Shown in pieces: positions 34,200 through 43,109 of a stretch of DNA of 64,000 nt. The stretch spans positions 62,001-126,000 of the forward strand of contig NZ_JBNPWZ010000006.1 in NCBI RefSeq assembly GCF_050433565.1, in the 5' to 3' direction. The position numbers were made by a program, and so were the translations under genes. This stretch comes from Ornithinibacillus bavariensis. GTDB lineage: Bacteria; Bacillota; Bacilli; Bacillales; Amphibacillaceae. Under the pieces are notes generated by a model, which saw nothing but the letters and a program-made list of their open reading frames with translations, did no database searches and was not told the DNA's origin. Numbering within the stretch: the first letter of the stretch is position 1; every line of letters begins with the position of its first letter.

Positions 34200-34949
34200 C
34201 TAATATACCTTCAACACTTCACACTGGAATCCCATCAATTGGTAATTTTGCTTCTGATACATTTCTCTTGGCGTATCCTTCCCATCAGCAATTAAAATAA
34301 CCGTACGATCCTGATATAAATCCATAACATTTCGTTGGAGCTGACTCCCTATCCCTTTGCGTTGCATAGAATCTATTACAAAAAGGTTATCAATCTCGGC
34401 AATCCCTTCACTAAGAATGACGTCAACCGCACCTACTGGTTTATCTTGATAGAATACGATGAATTGAACTACGTCATTGCTATGAAATCTAAGTTGATGC
34501 AGCTTTACCTTCTCCTTAGCAAAATTCTCTCCAAACTGGATTTCCTGATCATACTGTAGCTTTAAATATTCTTCATAATTCTTTGCATTTACTTTTTCCA
34601 CTTGTATATTAGGATTCTCAGAAACCATTGGAAAGTTTGCAGGGTTTATCGCGTATAGTTCATTTATCCCTGAAGTGTATCCTTCCATATTAAAATATTC
34701 TACTAGTTCAACACTTACGTTCTGATTTGGTGGGAAAAGAAATTTTACATGATTTTGCCCATTGTTTACGTGAAAATTCCTTAAAAACACCTCTGCCTCT
34801 TTAAATTCATGCATAGTGGGCATCCGTTTAAACGCTATAAAATTACTATCATATCGAGTTAGCATTTCCGGATAATGATAGTGCTTATATAAGTCATTTT
34901 CTTTGATTACATGACCTTTAGTTTCTATATTTTCAAATGTTATATTCAT
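34200..34949 (-). CDS. GNAT-family N-acetyltransferase
   Basis: About 249 residues from ATG 34949, which follows AAAGGTG; the longer reading to 35027 lies in a remnant of another gene and has no ribosome site. The N-terminal half is an unassigned GNAT-like region (possibly a degenerate second GNAT domain). The C-terminal half has IAEIDNLFVIDSMQRKGIGS, with the acetyl-CoA loop QRKGIGS. Similar two-part acetyltransferases are common in Bacilli. Substrate unknown. Confidence 0.82.
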   Translation of the reverse strand: MNITFENIETKGHVIKENDLYKHYHYPEMLTRYDSNFIAFKRMPTMHEFKEAEVFLRNFHVNNGQNHVKFLFPPNQNVSVELVEYFNMEGYTSGINELYAINPANFPMVSENPNIQVEKVNAKNYEEYLKLQYDQEIQFGENFAKEKVKLHQLRFHSNDVVQFIVFYQDKPVGAVDVILSEGIAEIDNLFVIDSMQRKGIGSQLQRNVMDLYQDRTVILIADGKDTPREMYQKQNYQLMGFQCEVLKVY

Positions 34950-35115
34950 ACTTTTCACCTTTTTCTCCATTAGTCTTACATACCATGACCGGCCTTTCCA
35001 CACTTGACAGCTCATACGATTGTCCAAGCAGCCTGCAATACCATTTAACAGATTCCATCAAATCATTTACATGGATAATAACTGTATGTACTCTATTTTG
35101 ATTTGGACTTATCAT
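34933..35115 (-). pseudogene. N-terminal fragment of a VOC (glyoxalase-fold) gene
   Basis: 60 residues: MISPNQNRVHTVIIHVNDLMESVKWYCRLLG is the first strand and helix of a VOC domain, and SYELSSVERPVMVCK the next strand. The frame then leaves the family and stops. A full VOC protein needs about 115-130 residues, so this is a remnant cut off by the GNAT gene that follows. Its ATG has AGAGAAG upstream and may still be translated. Confidence 0.6.
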
Positions 35116-35191
35116 TTACGTTCTTCTCTGTAATAAGGTATCTTCTTTACTAATATTTCGCCAAAACTTTCGATTTTCCTTCTAACATGCA

Positions 35192-35797
35192 TTAATAATC
35201 TAATCGATAAACTAAAAAGCGTTCATTATTGTTTTTTTCATATAGACCTGGAACCACAACCTCCTGAGCTTGTTTAAATGCTGTACGATTTTCTAAGTAA
35301 AATACATAATCCTCGGAAGGGTAGTAAAGAATAATGTCCACTTCTCTTGGGGCCTTCTCCACCGAAAGCATAATTTGATTCACTATGTATTGAAAGATAT
35401 GAACGGAAAATGGGTTAAAGAAATAAAATCGATTATCTATTTCACTAATTTCATACTGCTCAGCTAAACAGTGCTTAAACTGGAGTGTCTCTACAGAATT
35501 ATTTGTTTTCTTTGTGTAAAGTTTTCGGTTATGAAGAGCCTTGCGATAGGCGATTTCATTCATTTCAATTCCGGTCACTGCTGCTTGATAAAAATAATGA
35601 ATAAAGAAGTTTAGCCTACCAAGGCCACAGCCAAAATCCACGAAATGATCACTACTTTTCACTTCATATTGTTCAACTAAAATCTCTAAAGCCTCGTATG
35701 GAGTTGGTTCATACGGATAATAATGAGTTATTTGGTTTAATACACCTTTACCTATTGTTTGTATGTTAAATAGCTTATCATAATAATATTCCTTCAT
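35192..35797 (-). CDS. SAM-dependent methyltransferase
   Basis: 201 residues. VKSSDHFVDFGCGLGRLNFF is methyltransferase motif I, AAVTGIEMNEIAY holds the acidic residue of motif II, and FYFFNPFSVHIFQYIV motif IV with an NPF that recalls N-methyltransferases. The N-terminal MKEYYYDKLFNIQTIG is typical of a Bacillus group annotated as class I methyltransferase. The target is unknown. Monocistronic, on the minus strand. Confidence 0.82.
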   Translation of the reverse strand: MKEYYYDKLFNIQTIGKGVLNQITHYYPYEPTPYEALEILVEQYEVKSSDHFVDFGCGLGRLNFFIHYFYQAAVTGIEMNEIAYRKALHNRKLYTKKTNNSVETLQFKHCLAEQYEISEIDNRFYFFNPFSVHIFQYIVNQIMLSVEKAPREVDIILYYPSEDYVFYLENRTAFKQAQEVVVPGLYEKNNNERFLVYRLDY

Positions 35798-36082
35798 ATC
35801 TGTGCCTCATTATCTGTTTTTATCGTAATATTACGCTTGTTTTACTCATTAGACAAGGTGGTGTCTCCCTATTTTATCGTTGGCTGACATAATCTTTTTC
35901 TTTGTTGATACTAGTTTCGGTAACTATCCTAATCTATAACTCTTCTCAGGATAATCATGGCATTTACGATTTTTCCTCTTGGTCACATTAAAAATTTCTG
36001 CCAATTTTAATCACTATTAACGCTTGTCAGCAAACTCTAACAAGTTTACTATTAGATAGGGAACTTAGAAAGGACAGAGTGA

Positions 36083-37249
36083 ATGGATAAACGTGTTTAT
36101 TTCTTAATGATCGTTTCATTTATTATTGGAATGGTCGAATTAATCATAAGTGGTTTACTGGATCTAATTGCCGGTGATTTACATGTATCGATTGGAGCTG
36201 CAGGGTTTTTAGTAACCATCTTTTCTCTTATTTTTGCTATTGCATCTCCGATTTTATTGCTAATGACAGCAAAAATTGAACGAAAGAAGCTTACCTTAAT
36301 CTTTTTGTTTTTCTTTCTAATCGGTAATGTCGTATCGATTATTAGCCCGAATTATAGCATTCTGTTGCTGGGTAGGATTATTACTGCATTAAGTGGAGCG
36401 CTCTTAATCATTCTTTGCCTTGTCATGGCTCCTACAATCGTAGAACCTAAATACCGTGGAAGGGCAATTGGAATTGTATCGATGGGTGTTAGTGGTTCAT
36501 TAGTGCTTGGTGTTCCAGTAGGATTAATGCTAGGAGAAATGTTTAGCTGGCGGGCACCTTTTATTTTTATAGCAATATTGACTGCCTTGTCCCTCATTGG
36601 TGTCTTTTTCTTCATGGATCGTGTGGAACCAAAGCCTGCTGTTCCGCTTCGACTACAGCTAGCAACCTTGAAATCAAGGAAAATATTGTTTGCGCATTTT
36701 TCCACCTTCCTTTATATGTCTGGACATTCCGTGCTTTATACGTATTTAAAGCCTTTTGTTCAGGAAACGATGGATTTAAGTGCTACCTGGATTAGTATTC
36801 TCTTTTTAATTTTTGGGATAGCAGCTGTGAGTGGTGGAGGTCTTGGTGGTACATTCGCTGATACGTTAGGTACAAAAAGGACGATTATTTCCTCCATCCT
36901 AATATTCAGTACGGTGATTCTTGTAATTCCATATACTACTTTCTTCATGCCTATATTCTTGATTGCACTCGTACTATGGGGAATTATGAGCTGGGCTATA
37001 TCACCAGCGATGCAAAGCTATTTAATTGACTCTTCACCAGAAACATCTGATATTCAACAGAGCTTAAGTAACTCATCCCTGCACTTTGGCATCGCATTTG
37101 GTTCGTTCGTTGGGGGAATGATTATTGGAAAATTACCAATTGAAGCAAACGCAATTATCGGCGGATTATTCATCTTAGCTTCTCTTGGAACCATGCTCAT
37201 CTCCTTAAAAAGTAGTCTAGTATCAAACAAAGCTTCTTCAACCATGTAA
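36083..37249 (+). CDS. MFS transporter (YtbD/AraJ-like)
   Basis: 388 residues, twelve helices, DHA1 type. The loop 2-3 region ASPILLLMTAKIERKKLTLIF and the motif C-like GVSGSLVLGVPVGLMLG in helix 5 are typical of drug:H+ antiporters and arabinose-efflux-like proteins. B. subtilis YtbD is a likely orthologue. Substrate unknown. The start ATG has AAAGGAC upstream. Confidence 0.85.
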   Translation: MDKRVYFLMIVSFIIGMVELIISGLLDLIAGDLHVSIGAAGFLVTIFSLIFAIASPILLLMTAKIERKKLTLIFLFFFLIGNVVSIISPNYSILLLGRIITALSGALLIILCLVMAPTIVEPKYRGRAIGIVSMGVSGSLVLGVPVGLMLGEMFSWRAPFIFIAILTALSLIGVFFFMDRVEPKPAVPLRLQLATLKSRKILFAHFSTFLYMSGHSVLYTYLKPFVQETMDLSATWISILFLIFGIAAVSGGGLGGTFADTLGTKRTIISSILIFSTVILVIPYTTFFMPIFLIALVLWGIMSWAISPAMQSYLIDSSPETSDIQQSLSNSSLHFGIAFGSFVGGMIIGKLPIEANAIIGGLFILASLGTMLISLKSSLVSNKASSTM

Positions 37250-37252
37250 AAT

Positions 37253-37296
37253 AGGATGACCTTTTAAAATTCATTTAAAAAGGTCATCCTTTTCAT
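37253..37296 (+). terminator. Terminator of the MFS gene
   Basis: AGGATGACCTTTT pairs with AAAAGGTCATCCT around 12 bases, followed by TTTTCATT. Confidence 0.9.
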
Positions 37297-37562
37297 TAAG
37301 CAACCTTATTGCCCTGCTCTCATATCCTCTTACAACTTATGCCAATATAGCTTTTACTCATCTCAAGCACAGTCACTTGCCAGAAGCAAGATGGAACTTC
37401 TATATTCAAACCCGTTATATGGCTTCCACTACACATTCAGCTAACGTTTTTCTATGCTCGCAGGTTGTACCCCTACATCTAGTTTAGTTAGTTGTATATT
37501 ATAGTTTTTGTCTGTAAAATAGTAAAATATTTTTTCCGAAAAACAAACATATCCTGTCCGAA
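37297..37562. other. Intergenic region with no gene seen
   Basis: Between convergent genes. No open frame with family similarity and no clear hairpin for the minus-strand methyltransferase gene. Confidence 0.45.
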
Positions 37563-38183
37563 TTATTTCTTACAAATGACTATACCAAGTGGAAAATTTT
37601 TCTCTATTACCGCTGGATGTTCAGGTTGGATTAATGCACCTTTTTGATAAAAAAAGTTTTTGTCCGGATAATCTGCAAATAATTCCTTAAATTCCTGTAC
37701 AGTCAGTTGATGAACATGGAATTCCTGCCCACTTGGCTTTCCTCTCCCTTCACCAAATGGTGTTGATAAAATCAATGTTCCACCTGGCTTGAGCATTTCA
37801 TAAATATTTTTCATAAATTTGGCTTCTTCTTTTACATGCTCAATTGTTTCAAAGCTGATGATACAATCGAACTGGCCAAGCTTATCCGGTAATGTTTGAT
37901 CAGTAACATCCCCTACTAAAAAGGTTGAGCATGGATGATAATAGGTAGCCTTTGCATACTTCACTGCATCTGGATCAATATCAATACCGATAACCGCTTC
38001 TACATGATTTACACGCGACTTCGCAATAATATGACTCCCATATCCTGAACCACTAGCAAAATCCAGTACTCTTCCGTAAGCATATTCCCTTGCAAAATGA
38101 TATCGAGCAATATGCTCGATTAACAACCCATTCAATATCTTCATGTTCTCCGGGATAATTCGTTCCCCTGTGTCCTTTAGCAT
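37563..38183 (-). CDS. SAM-dependent methyltransferase (class I, UbiE-like)
   Basis: About 206 residues; ATG 38183 is preferred, with GGGG six bases before, though ATG 38189 or GTG 38195 are possible. Motif I GRVLDFASGSGYGSHIIA (degenerate GxGxG), motif II VIGIDIDPDAVKYAK, and FDCIISFETIEHVKEEAKFM with the post-I EHV block, then LKPGGTLILSTPFGEG. It likely methylates a small molecule or lipid. Neighbouring genes give no clue. Confidence 0.85.
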   Translation of the reverse strand: MLKDTGERIIPENMKILNGLLIEHIARYHFAREYAYGRVLDFASGSGYGSHIIAKSRVNHVEAVIGIDIDPDAVKYAKATYYHPCSTFLVGDVTDQTLPDKLGQFDCIISFETIEHVKEEAKFMKNIYEMLKPGGTLILSTPFGEGRGKPSGQEFHVHQLTVQEFKELFADYPDKNFFYQKGALIQPEHPAVIEKNFPLGIVICKK

Positions 38184-38321
38184 GTCCATCCCCACGTTCC
38201 ATTTTTTTCATATTTTTTAGTCTACCATGCAGATACTCATCTGGGAAATATTTAATAGCAAGGGTATGTTATTCCATATATTGCTAATACTAATTGAAAA
38301 GCACTACTAGGAGGTTGGAAA

Positions 38322-38756
38322 GTGATTGAATTACAAACAGAGTTGGAAGGAAAGCGGGCCTACTTTGGCGTTGCCCGACAGTTAGCGAAGCAATTTGGAC
38401 TTAGTATGTGTGGTAGCTGGGAGTATGACGGTGCATTCTTTGATGCAACACTACACCGTGAAAATGGGGAAACCATTTATCTTCGTATGCCATTTCACGT
38501 ACTTGAAGGAATGTTAGATAGAAGTGATGCTTTCATTGAATTTAGAACACCATTTGTGATTAAGCATATCGTACATATTGGTTTAGACAAGGATGAGAAC
38601 TCCTTACTTGCAGCAACAGGTTTTAATCAATTTCAGGAACCACTGGATAAAGATGGACAAATAAGAAATAAAACAAAGTGGGAAGAAATCGGTGAAGATG
38701 TGTCAAATGAATATGCCCGAGCAATCGCTGCTATAGAGACCAAACATATATCTTAA
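38322..38756 (+). CDS. YugN-like family protein
   Basis: 144 residues from a GTG at 38322 behind GGAGG. The sequence follows the YugN-like pattern: MIELQTELEGKRAYFG, then GSWEYDGAFFDATL, and YLRMPFHVLEGMLD. YugN is a small conserved Bacillus protein of unknown function. Downstream is a strong bidirectional terminator. No neighbouring gene is functionally linked. Confidence 0.8.
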   Translation: MIELQTELEGKRAYFGVARQLAKQFGLSMCGSWEYDGAFFDATLHRENGETIYLRMPFHVLEGMLDRSDAFIEFRTPFVIKHIVHIGLDKDENSLLAATGFNQFQEPLDKDGQIRNKTKWEEIGEDVSNEYARAIAAIETKHIS

Positions 38757-38760
38757 CCGT

Positions 38761-38794
38761 AAAGACAACCAATTATAATAGATTGGTTGTCTTT
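38761..38794. terminator. Bidirectional terminator between YugN-like and C45 genes
   Basis: AAAGACAACCAAT pairs perfectly with ATTGGTTGTCTTT around 8 bases. Confidence 0.9.
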
Positions 38795-39863
38795 ACATTA
38801 GTATACTCGGGTTTGAAAGTATTTCCATATTTACAAATGATGAATTAGAATCAAGTGTTCCTTTGATTTGTTTGATGCGCAGCTTCTCTCCGTCCAACCA
38901 TTTTTGAAAGTCTAACATTACAGGCTTTTGGTCACCACCTAAAGAAAACCATGCCTTCATTTCTCTTGGAAAATATGCTGAGGTATGGAGTGTACCTGCC
39001 CAAGCACCATATTTAGAAGAAAACACACCATTATTCGTATTATTCATCATCTGAAAAGCCTGATAAGTATCCAAGCTATTCTTTCCTTGAAGCATCATAG
39101 ACGCTTGCCTATTCATGGATTCATCTGTTCGGTAACGGTTTTCCTCCGTTATTTTTTCAAAGTGATTTGTACATGCATTACTGTGATGGACCTCTACTCT
39201 TCGTGGGGAGGCTTCAACGACATAGCTCTTACCCTGTTTATCAAGAAGGACATAATTAAAAGAGTGTCTATGTGGGATCTCTTTTAACAGATCAACTGCC
39301 TCTGCAACAGATGCGCAAGACTCGAGAATAAGTCTCCCAATCATATTACAAATAAAACCACTATCAGAACGGACACGATTAACAAAGTTATATCCCATTG
39401 CTAACCCTTTTTCATTTATCCCATCAATACGCCCGGTGATTTGCATCGAAGGTCCAGCTATTGCATACCCACCATCCGTAGGCTGATAAAGCACATATCG
39501 TCCTTCATAGGATGCAGGATGGTTATCGTAATTCCGTACCATATAATCCTCACCGGTAAAAATAGAGCACCCACTTTTACCATATTCTAAATAGTATCCG
39601 CCAAATTCTCGAATCGCATCGTGCATATGCCATTGCAGTGCATCACATAGTCCCTCTATTTCCTCCCATACGCCAGGAGCAAATTGCAAAATAGCAGACT
39701 TAACCTCCTGCTCGTCAATCGAAAAATGATATTTTCTCTTTGGTCCCCATTGTTTTTCACGATTGGCAAGAATTGGTGATTCTCTAAGTGCCTCACCCTG
39801 CATAAATCCGAAATCATAGTGACCTCCGCGAAATTGAATTATGTCACTGTATACTGGTTTCAT
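38793..39863 (-). CDS. C45-family autoproteolytic acyltransferase/hydrolase
   Basis: About 356 residues from ATG 39863 behind GAGGAG; a longer upstream frame lacks a site. Residues follow the penicillin acyltransferase-like Ntn-hydrolase pattern: EIEGLCDALQ, then YLEYGKSGCSIFTGED, where the Cys of GCS is the expected nucleophile exposed by self-cleavage, and later YMVRNYDNHP, NYVLLD and VVEASPRR. Such enzymes cleave or form amide bonds on linear substrates; the natural substrate of the Bacillus members is not known. Single-gene unit. Confidence 0.85.
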   Translation of the reverse strand: MKPVYSDIIQFRGGHYDFGFMQGEALRESPILANREKQWGPKRKYHFSIDEQEVKSAILQFAPGVWEEIEGLCDALQWHMHDAIREFGGYYLEYGKSGCSIFTGEDYMVRNYDNHPASYEGRYVLYQPTDGGYAIAGPSMQITGRIDGINEKGLAMGYNFVNRVRSDSGFICNMIGRLILESCASVAEAVDLLKEIPHRHSFNYVLLDKQGKSYVVEASPRRVEVHHSNACTNHFEKITEENRYRTDESMNRQASMMLQGKNSLDTYQAFQMMNNTNNGVFSSKYGAWAGTLHTSAYFPREMKAWFSLGGDQKPVMLDFQKWLDGEKLRIKQIKGTLDSNSSFVNMEILSNPSILM

Positions 39864-39980
39864 CGTTATCTCCTCATTCCAAATGTATCCTAAGTTTAGT
39901 TTATTTTTCATAGGAAAGAAAAAATTATGCCTGCGAATAAAAGGAGTACCGTAAGCCATTCTACTATCTGAGGTGATTAA

Positions 39981-40190
39981 ATGAAAAAAGAGGAAAATAA
40001 AAAATTTGCGATGCCTGTTGAAGCAAACATAGACGGAGAAATTGGCGCGCAGAATGGACTACGAGCAAACTATCCATTTGACTATTTAAATAAAATGGTT
40101 GGGGACTCTGTTAAGGAGCATAAGGAATTAGAAGCAGCAAATGAAATAATTGCAGAAAAGGAAATCGGGCAGTCATTCCATAATTCTTGA
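39981..40190 (+). CDS. Small conserved hydrophilic protein, 69 aa
   Basis: Starts at an ATG behind TGAGGTG. The sequence is charged (MKKEENKKFAMPVEANIDG, ending IAEKEIGQSFHNS) with no membrane helix or Cys. It is the size of small acidic stress or sporulation proteins in Bacilli but shows no family hallmark. A strong terminator follows immediately, which supports an independent gene. Confidence 0.6.
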   Translation: MKKEENKKFAMPVEANIDGEIGAQNGLRANYPFDYLNKMVGDSVKEHKELEAANEIIAEKEIGQSFHNS

Positions 40191-40200
40191 ATGAAATACA

Positions 40201-40236
40201 ATATGGCAGTGGGAATAGCCTATCCCACCGCCATAT
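40201..40236. terminator. Bidirectional terminator
   Basis: ATATGGC and GTGGGA pair with TCCCAC and GCCATAT, with one A-C mismatch between the two halves of the stem. It separates the small-protein gene from the convergent ABC permease gene. Confidence 0.8.
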
Positions 40237-40237
40237 T

Positions 40238-41026
40238 CTAAACACTCTTTAATAATGCACCATTTTTCCTAGCAACCTTTTCCATCATTGTCGCAAACAC
40301 TAACGAAACCAATAAATAACAGATACCGATAATTAGCTCTTTTCCTAATAAAGGGTATACCGAATACGACTCGATTCCATAAATGGAACGTAGTGCCTCA
40401 ATGCTATGGGTTAATGGTAGCATTCTTGCGATAAATTCCAGGCTGTTTGGAAGCAGTGTAACCGAGAAGTTTACCCCACAGAATACTTGAAAGACTGCCA
40501 ATGCTAGGTTTAAAAACAGGTTAACATTAGCAAATAATAGACTAAGGCAAGCGAATAATAATGAAAAAGCTAACACCGAAAACAGGGTGACAATAAATAA
40601 CACCAGAATATTTCCAATTTGGTCTAAAGGTAATGGAATATCAAATATGAGCCAGCCGATTAGTAAACCGACGGTAAAAACAAACATTCCATCGAACAAT
40701 GGTACAATCGCTTTTCGAATAATAATCCACAGTGTCGGTGAAGGAGAAGCGATATTTAACTCTAGCGTCCCATACCTTCTCTCAAATCGGAACATTGTCA
40801 TAAAGTTTATCATAATTGTATGACATGTATAGCTAGCAATATTTCCAATGACTACAAAGCTTAAATAGTCCGACCCAATCATGGCACTGACTAATGTTGC
40901 ATAAAACAAATAGTTCATAAAAGGATCAACAATGCGAAACAAAATAAACAGCTTTAATGATTGAAAGGAATATAGTGCTTTATAGGATAGGTTAGTAAAT
41001 CCGTATTTATGTATCCAAAACATCAC
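40238..41026 (-). CDS. ABC-2 type transporter permease
   Basis: 262 residues, six membrane helices. It has the ABC-2 pattern with an amphipathic N-terminal helix, MLFRIVDPFMNYLFYATL-like FILFRIVDPFMNYLFY and the central coupling FERRYGTLELNIASPSPTLW. A final FCGVNFSVTLLPNSLEFIARMLPLTHSIEALR is the typical periplasmic-side loop of Gram-positive export permeases. The gene overlaps the next permease by four bases. Its ATPase partner (41783-42725) is broken. Confidence 0.86.
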   Translation of the reverse strand: MMFWIHKYGFTNLSYKALYSFQSLKLFILFRIVDPFMNYLFYATLVSAMIGSDYLSFVVIGNIASYTCHTIMINFMTMFRFERRYGTLELNIASPSPTLWIIIRKAIVPLFDGMFVFTVGLLIGWLIFDIPLPLDQIGNILVLFIVTLFSVLAFSLLFACLSLLFANVNLFLNLALAVFQVFCGVNFSVTLLPNSLEFIARMLPLTHSIEALRSIYGIESYSVYPLLGKELIIGICYLLVSLVFATMMEKVARKNGALLKSV

Positions 41027-41781
41027 ATTGCACCTAACTTTCCATGTCTACGTAAGACCATTTCCATTTTTCGAATAACAAATGCAGCTAATAATAAATA
41101 GATGAAACTTATACCTAGTGAAATTATCATGGTCGTATACATCATTTCATTTACCTCAATTGCTTCATAGACAGCTTTTATTCCCCAGGTCATCGGTATA
41201 CCATATGAAACAAATTGGATAACATTAGGCAATTGCTCAACTGGAATAAATACCCCACACATTAAAATAATTGGTGTCAGAATTAAATTTTGAAAATCAA
41301 ACACATTTTGAAATACCGCAAAAACTATTGCTAAAATGATTCCCACTACACATAAAGAAATAATAAGCACAATGACAGAAGAAAAAAACCAGAAATAATT
41401 TGAAATAGTAATGGAAAAACCAAAAATAAATCTGGCATATACGAAGCTTAACACCATCGTAATTAGTGCAATCATGGAATTACTAAATGCCTTTGAGATA
41501 ATGACTTGAAACAGTGAGGTTGGTGCCGCAATAACAAGCTTTAATGTGTCACTCCATCGTAAAGAGACTAATGCAGAACCCGAGGAATATAATACATAGC
41601 TCCACATACTAATTAATGCCGAAGCTACTACAAAGCGGTCTGTATTTACATCTCCCCTAATCTGCTGTAGAAAATATACAATCGTTAGAAATACTAAAGG
41701 CTGGAAGAAAAGTAGAAATTGGTACATTTTGTTATGAAAATTTGTAAAGTATTTTATCTCTTGGACGAATAAATTTAGCAT
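41023..41781 (-). CDS. ABC-2 type transporter permease
   Basis: 252 residues, six helices. MLNLFVQEIKYFTNFHNKMYQFLLFFQP begins the membrane domain; the coupling segment is SLRWSDTLKLVIAAPTSLFQVI, and CGVFIPVEQLPNVIQFVSYGIPMTWGI parallels the outer loop of the partner permease. The two permeases probably form a heterodimer. The start ATG is two bases after the end of the ATPase pseudogene. Confidence 0.86.
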   Translation of the reverse strand: MLNLFVQEIKYFTNFHNKMYQFLLFFQPLVFLTIVYFLQQIRGDVNTDRFVVASALISMWSYVLYSSGSALVSLRWSDTLKLVIAAPTSLFQVIISKAFSNSMIALITMVLSFVYARFIFGFSITISNYFWFFSSVIVLIISLCVVGIILAIVFAVFQNVFDFQNLILTPIILMCGVFIPVEQLPNVIQFVSYGIPMTWGIKAVYEAIEVNEMMYTTMIISLGISFIYLLLAAFVIRKMEMVLRRHGKLGAM

Positions 41782-41782
41782 C

Positions 41783-42725
41783 TTAACCTACATCCTCCAT
41801 TAGATAAATATAGGCATCCTCTAACGATATCTCTCTCTTACTAAGTTTAAGCACCTGACCAAATTGTTCCAAATAACTAGTTGCCTCATCCTCACTAGAA
41901 ATTTTCATTTCGAATTTAATATGAACAAAGGATCCCTTTAAAACTTCTTCCTCTACATTCTTAAAGGTTTGATCCGCTTTCAGCTTCTCTAAATGTTACG
42001 TGCTCAATATCGCCTCATACAGGTTCAAATGATTACAGCTCTCCTTAATATGACTTGGTTCACCAATGATGCTGATTTTCCCATCGCGAATAAAAGCTAT
42101 GCGGTCACATAAATCATCTGCTTCTTGCATGTAATTGGTTGTTAAAATTACTGTTATCCCTTGTTCAGAAAGTTCTCTGACTAAGTCTCGTAATAATCTT
42201 GCTCCAACCGGATCAAGACCGATAGTAGGCTCATCCAAAAACAGGATTTTCGGCTCATTAATTAAGCATCTAGCAATATGTAATCGTTGAATCATTCCTT
42301 TGGAAAAGGTATGGATTTTCTGGTTTTCTGCTTCCTTTAAGGAGACTAAATCTAGTAGTTTATCAATTAATGCGGGTTGTTCCTTCCTCTTTACCTTATA
42401 AAGCGTACAAAAATAATATAAATATTCCTTTCCCGTTAGCCGACCATAAACGCCTCGCTCTCCACCATATACAAAATTAATTTGGTTTCTAATTTTTTGA
42501 CTTTCACTGACGACATCGTAACCTAATACCTTTACATCGCCTTGTTGGAAGTAATAATGTCGTAAGTATTTTAATCGTCGTAGTCTTACCTGCACCGTTC
42601 GGACCTAAGAGACCAAATACCTCTCCTCGTTTCACATCAAAGGAAATATGATCAAGTGCAAGCTTATTCCCCTCTTTTAGCTTATATACACGTGTAAGAT
42701 CCTTCACTTCAATAACGTTTTCCAA
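41783..42725 (-). pseudogene. ABC exporter ATP-binding protein, disrupted by a frameshift and a stop codon
   Basis: The first 50 residues (MENVIEVKDLTRVYKL to GPNGAGKTTTIKILTTLLLP) hold Walker A. The frame then breaks near 42549: two bases appear to be missing, and the correct continuation (QGDVKVLGYDVVSESQKIRNQ) is in another frame up to 41996, with signature FSKGMIQR, Walker B ILFLDEPTIGLDP and TTNYMQEAD. There is an in-frame TAA at 41998-41996, after which the reading frame goes on to 41783 (HLEKLKADQTF to SLEDAYIYLMEDVG). Two separate lesions make a sequencing error less likely. The adjacent permease genes are intact. Confidence 0.8.
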
Positions 42726-43109
42726 CCTAATTCCCCTTTTATTATTGATATGTTTTGAATTTTATCATACTTGGGAAATAATTCCTATATTGAAAAATAT
42801 TCAGGGAATATAGCTGTTATAATCACTTGAAATAGGTAATATAATTGGATAGAGCTAAATGAAAGGTCACGAAAATTGGCAATTACTACAGAATAACGAT
42901 GCCAAAGAGGATGTTGAATGAAGTAAGGGATTAGTTACGGGATGATGTCATAGATAAAAAAATGACTTTGAAGAAATGATAAATATAATTCAAAAAGATA
43001 GGAAGAAAGTGTTATAAGGCACATCCTTATTATTAGAATGTGCCTTCCAAGGCTATTTTTTTATTCTATTTGCAAATATAATATCTTTTCTAATTTCTGT
43101 TTATTTATT
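42726..43109. other. Intergenic region with a possible gene remnant and a hairpin
   Basis: A hairpin AAGGCACAT/ATGTGCCTT (43016-43046) is followed after 9 bases by a T-run. Just before it, 42961-43015 reads DFEEMINIIQKDRKKVL and a stop on the plus strand, with a frameshift in an A-run, which may be the decayed end of a small gene. Nothing else is seen. Confidence 0.35.
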
